Source of the DNA: Actinomycetes bacterium
Lineage (GTDB): Bacteria; Actinomycetota; Acidimicrobiia; UBA5794
Direction of reading: 5' to 3'
DNA: 8,505 bases
Assembly: GCA_030598305.1 (NCBI GenBank)
Contig: JAUVQC010000044.1
Coordinates: 1-8,505, forward strand
The notes beneath the pieces were generated by a model. It was given only the letters and a program-made list of their open reading frames with translations, was not told where the DNA came from and ran no database searches. Position numbers and translations under genes: made by a program. This document shows positions 6,267 to 8,505 of the stretch, piece after piece. Numbering within the stretch: the first letter of the stretch is position 1; the number at the start of each line of letters is the position of its first letter.

Positions 6267-6730
6267 CAGGCTTCGGCCTTTCGATACTTGAGTTCCATGG
6301 TCTCAGGTTGCTGTGCCTGGTGCGGGTGATCCGGTCCGGCGTACACCTTGAGCTTTGTGAACATTTGGCGACCGAGGCGGTTGTGCGGGAGCATTCCCCT
6401 GACGGCCTGTTCGACGAGACGCTCAGGATGATTCTTCCGAACGTGCTCGAGAGTATCGGCACGCAGTCCACCGGGATATCCCGAGTGGCTGTAGTAGACC
6501 TTGTCGGTCTCCTTGTTACCAGATACGTACACCTTCTCAGCGTTGATGACGATGACGAAGTCGCCGCCGTCGACGTGTGGTGCATAGGTTGGCTTGCTCT
6601 TACCACGCAGGGCCTGCGCGACTTCCGATGAGAGTCGGCCAAGGGGAGCATCCGTGGCGTCGATGACGTACCACGAGCGCTCGATGTCGCCCGGTTTGGG
6701 CGAAAACGTTCTTTGCAGCTGTGCCTTCAT
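6266..6730 (-). CDS. rplM: 50S ribosomal protein L13
   Basis: L13 is an early-assembly protein of the large subunit. The 154-residue product starts [20 protein letters not shown] and continues [18 protein letters not shown]. It has the actinobacterial [18 protein letters not shown], the conserved [22 protein letters not shown] and the [16 protein letters not shown] end. The frame is open for 31 more codons upstream, but that part has no family similarity and overlaps the likely promoter, so the ATG at 6730 is preferred. Only a weak GGGA lies about 10 nt before this start; the true site may be poorly marked or the message may use a structured leader. It is the first gene of the rplM-rpsI-glmM unit, since the upstream gene is divergent. 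Confidence 0.95.
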   Translation of the reverse strand: MKAQLQRTFSPKPGDIERSWYVIDATDAPLGRLSSEVAQALRGKSKPTYAPHVDGGDFVIVINAEKVYVSGNKETDKVYYSHSGYPGGLRADTLEHVRKNHPERLVEQAVRGMLPHNRLGRQMFTKLKVYAGPDHPHQAQQPETMELKYRKAEA

Positions 6731-6765
6731 GAGGTAACTATCCCGGTAAATGGCGTCAGGAAACA

Positions 6766-6781
6766 GCTCCCAGCTGGGAGC
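6766..6781. promoter_or_regulatory. Perfect 16-bp palindrome in the rplM leader / ilvA-rplM gap
   Basis: GCTCCCAGCTGGGAGC is its own reverse complement over all 16 bases. It sits 36 bp upstream of the rplM start, just downstream of the predicted rplM -10, and 121 bp upstream of ilvA. It could be an operator for a dimeric regulator or, as RNA, a 5' hairpin of the rplM message, possibly linked to L13 autoregulation known in other bacteria. Which of these applies is not visible in the sequence. Confidence 0.45.
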
Positions 6782-6789
6782 GGATACGT

Positions 6790-6819
6790 ATGGTATCGGT
6801 TCCTTGATGTAATGGCCAA
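6790..6819 (-). promoter_or_regulatory. Predicted rplM promoter
   Basis: Read on the minus strand, a -35 box TTGGCC (6814-6819) is followed after 18 bp by a -10 box TACCAT (6790-6795, TANNNT form). Transcription would start near 6783, giving a leader of about 53 nt that begins with the palindrome at 6766-6781. A promoter is required here because rplM is divergent from ilvA. The boxes are chosen by eye. Confidence 0.4.
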
Positions 6820-6887
6820 CCAACTTTGGAGCACTCAGGTGGACGATCTGACCACGGACGCTCGTCGTCAGAGCACTACCCTCGCCG

Positions 6888-6895
6888 AGGGAGGA
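6888..6895 (+). promoter_or_regulatory. Ribosome binding site deciding the ilvA TTG start
   Basis: AGGGAGGA ends 6 nt before the TTG at 6902 (7 nt from the end of GGAGG). This strong Shine-Dalgarno selects the TTG that gives the normal threonine ammonia-lyase N-terminus. In-frame starts upstream would add up to 63 unrelated residues and run into rplM. Confidence 0.75.
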
Positions 6896-6901
6896 ACCAC
6901 G

Positions 6902-8128
6902 TTGAAACCTGTCACGTTCTCAGACATTGAAGCCGCGCGGGTCCGCGGCCAAGGAGTGGTGCTGGAGACACCGACGCTCCCCTCTCTGTCCTTCTCACGA
7001 ATGCTCGATGCAGACATCTCGTTGAAAGCTGAAAACCTCCAGAGGACAGGGTCGTTCAAGATCCGGGGCGCCATGAACGCACTCTCACTGCTCAGTGACG
7101 AACAGCGCGCAACCGGAGTGGTGGCAGCATCGGCGGGTAATCATGCCCAGGGAGTCGCGCTCGCTGCTTCTGAGCTCGGCATAAAGGCAACCGTCTTCAT
7201 GCCGGAAGCCGCCGCGATCCCAAAGGTGGAGGCAACAAAGGCATACGGAGCAAAGGTTGTCCTCGTCGGCGCAGATCTTGCGGAGGCGACCGACCACGCC
7301 GTGGCGCACAGTGCCGAGACCGGGGCTGGTTTGATCCATCCGTACGACGATCCAGGAATCGTGGCCGGCCAGGGCACCCTTGGGATGGAGCTCCACGGAC
7401 AGTTCCCGGATGTCGACACCGTCCTGATCCCCATCGGAGGAGGGGGCCTGATCTCGGGGTCGGCCCTTGCGCTCAAGCACCTGCGGCCATCCGTGAGGAT
7501 CGTGGGGGTTCAATCCGACGGTGTGCCGACCTACCTGGCGGCTCGGAGAACAGGTACGGCCACAGAAATCGATCCGCGGCCAACGATCGCAGACGGCATT
7601 GCGGTATCGCGGCCATCCCAGATGTGCTTCTCGATGATCGAGAACCTTGTGGATGAGATCGTCCTTGTAAGCGATCGCCAGACAACAGAAGCGGTCGCCT
7701 TGCTGCTGGAACGATCGAAGCTCCTCGTCGAGCCGTCGGGAGCAGTGACATTGGCCGCTTTGCTGAGCGGGATTGTCGAGCCATCGGGAAGAACCGTCGC
7801 GGTCCTGTCGGGCGGCAACGTCGACCTCCTCGTAATCGACGGCATCGTGCGCCATGGCCTTGAAGCACGAGGGAGGTACGCCTCCTTCTGGGTCACGGTG
7901 CCTGACGAGCCGGGTCGTCTCGCCGAGGTGCTCACCCGTGTAGGTGCCGTTGGTGGCAACGTCTTGTCTGTCGACCACCACAGGGAAGGAACCGACCGCG
8001 AGTTCGGCACCGTCAAGATCCACATCACGCTCGAGACACGGAGCCACGAGCACGTCGGAGCGATCCTCGATGCGCTGGGGGACTATGAGGTCTCTGGCAC
8101 CCAGGAAGGCCGGGGCAACGGTTCGTAA
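6902..8128 (+). CDS. ilvA: Threonine ammonia-lyase (threonine dehydratase) with ACT domain
   Basis: A PLP enzyme that deaminates threonine to 2-oxobutanoate, the first step of isoleucine synthesis or of threonine catabolism. The 408-residue product matches the short (about 400 aa) family with one C-terminal ACT domain. [14 protein letters not shown] (44-57) carries the PLP lysine K53, SAGNHAQG (77-84) contacts the substrate carboxylate, IGGGGLISG (178-186) is the phosphate-binding glycine loop, and EPSGA and LSGGNVD complete the catalytic domain. The ACT domain begins around [18 protein letters not shown] and ends near LGDYEV. It probably senses an amino acid, but biosynthetic (ilvA) and catabolic (tdcB-like) forms cannot be told apart by eye. 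The TTG start has a strong Shine-Dalgarno. It is divergent from rplM, and its last 46 bp overlap the 3' end of truA on the other strand. Confidence 0.92.
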   Translation: MKPVTFSDIEAARVRGQGVVLETPTLPSLSFSRMLDADISLKAENLQRTGSFKIRGAMNALSLLSDEQRATGVVAASAGNHAQGVALAASELGIKATVFMPEAAAIPKVEATKAYGAKVVLVGADLAEATDHAVAHSAETGAGLIHPYDDPGIVAGQGTLGMELHGQFPDVDTVLIPIGGGGLISGSALALKHLRPSVRIVGVQSDGVPTYLAARRTGTATEIDPRPTIADGIAVSRPSQMCFSMIENLVDEIVLVSDRQTTEAVALLLERSKLLVEPSGAVTLAALLSGIVEPSGRTVAVLSGGNVDLLVIDGIVRHGLEARGRYASFWVTVPDEPGRLAEVLTRVGAVGGNVLSVDHHREGTDREFGTVKIHITLETRSHEHVGAILDALGDYEVSGTQEGRGNGS

Positions 8129-8505
8129 TCGTAGGCAACGGCGACCAGAACGAGTGCGTGGGGCGGAGCAGCGCCCGCCGATCGGTGCCGATCCTGGGAT
8201 GCCAGGATCTCGAGGACAGCGTCCGGCGCGATCCGTCCCCTCCCCACCTCGAGGCAGGCACCGACGATCGAGCGCACCATCTGGTGGCAGAACGCATTGG
8301 CACCGATCGAGAACTCCACGATGTCCCCGGTTCGTCGCCAGTACGCCCACAGCACGACACGTTTCGTCGCCTTGCCGTCCTGTTTGCGGCAGAACGCAGC
8401 GAAGTCGTGCGATCCAACCAGAGTGGCAACCGCACGGTTCATGGAGTCGACGTCCAGGGGTTCCTGATAGGTGAATGTCGTGCCAGCGGACAGGGGATCA
8501 TGCAC
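8083..8505 (-). CDS. truA: tRNA pseudouridine(38-40) synthase TruA, C-terminal part
   Basis: The C-terminal 140 codons of truA; the gene continues past the right edge, so the first visible codon is internal. TruA modifies uridines 38-40 in the tRNA anticodon arm. LVGSHDFAAFCR matches the family 'l.G.HDF.aFc' segment, and NAFCHQMVRSIVGACLEVGRG matches the 'FL.hMVR.ivG.ll.vG.G' core. [14 protein letters not shown] matches the closing 'ap..GLyL..V.Y' strand. The catalytic Asp lies in the missing N-terminal half. A short tail, about 15 residues after the VAY strand, lies entirely in the overlap with the 3' end of ilvA. TruA upstream of rplM is a standard actinobacterial arrangement, here split by ilvA. 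Confidence 0.93.
   Translation of the reverse strand: MHDPLSAGTTFTYQEPLDVDSMNRAVATLVGSHDFAAFCRKQDGKATKRVVLWAYWRRTGDIVEFSIGANAFCHQMVRSIVGACLEVGRGRIAPDAVLEILASQDRHRSAGAAPPHALVLVAVAYDYEPLPRPSWVPETS

Noticed and set aside
6731..6823. 31-residue N-terminal extension of L13
   Set aside because: There is no family similarity, and the segment covers the predicted promoter and palindrome.
7085..8350. A 421-codon open frame on the minus strand opposite ilvA
   Set aside because: It lies antisense to a clear enzyme, has no recognisable motif, and its composition (rich in Arg, Gly, Asp) is typical of a mirror frame in GC-rich DNA.

Overview
This 8.5 kb window looks like a chromosomal housekeeping region from a moderately GC-rich actinobacterium (Actinomycetota). 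The backbone is the run truA, rplM, rpsI, glmM, glmS, acpS, nnr, all on the minus strand, and this order is familiar from actinobacterial genomes such as Streptomyces. GTG and TTG starts, GC-rich third codon positions and actinobacterial-type L13/S9 proteins fit this. An early-branching class such as Acidimicrobiia is possible but cannot be proved from the sequence.

Layout, in minus-strand transcription order from the right edge. The C-terminal part of truA (tRNA pseudouridine synthase) enters at 8505. It overlaps tail-to-tail with ilvA (threonine ammonia-lyase with an ACT domain), which runs on the plus strand. The ilvA-rplM divergent gap holds a likely rplM promoter and a perfect 16-bp palindrome. 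rplM and rpsI (ribosomal proteins L13 and S9) overlap by one base and are followed by glmM. A plus-strand gene for a DUF2652/class III cyclase-like protein converges on glmM, with a nested hairpin between the two stops. After a gap of about 340 bp with a plus-strand promoter and small inverted repeats comes glmS. Then follow a cytidylate-kinase-like P-loop protein, a small protein resembling the Xre/MbcA/ParS (DUF2384) antitoxin family, acpS, and the first 40 codons of nnr at the left edge.

How the genes work together. GlmS makes glucosamine-6-phosphate and GlmM isomerises it to glucosamine-1-phosphate, so the window encodes two successive steps towards UDP-GlcNAc and peptidoglycan. AcpS activates acyl carrier protein, Nnr repairs hydrated NAD(P)H, and TruA, L13 and S9 serve translation. 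The kinase-like gene, the DUF2384-like gene, acpS and nnr form a tightly packed set with two one-base TGATG overlaps, downstream of glmS by 55 bp.

The most interesting parts are the accessory genes set into this conserved run. These are the coupled kinase-like/DUF2384-like pair, the cyclase-like gene with a cysteine cluster and an altered catalytic motif, and ilvA placed in reverse between truA and rplM. No mobile element, CRISPR array, rRNA or tRNA was recognised. Nothing here proves a new system; the kinase/DUF2384 pair is the best candidate for a closer look.
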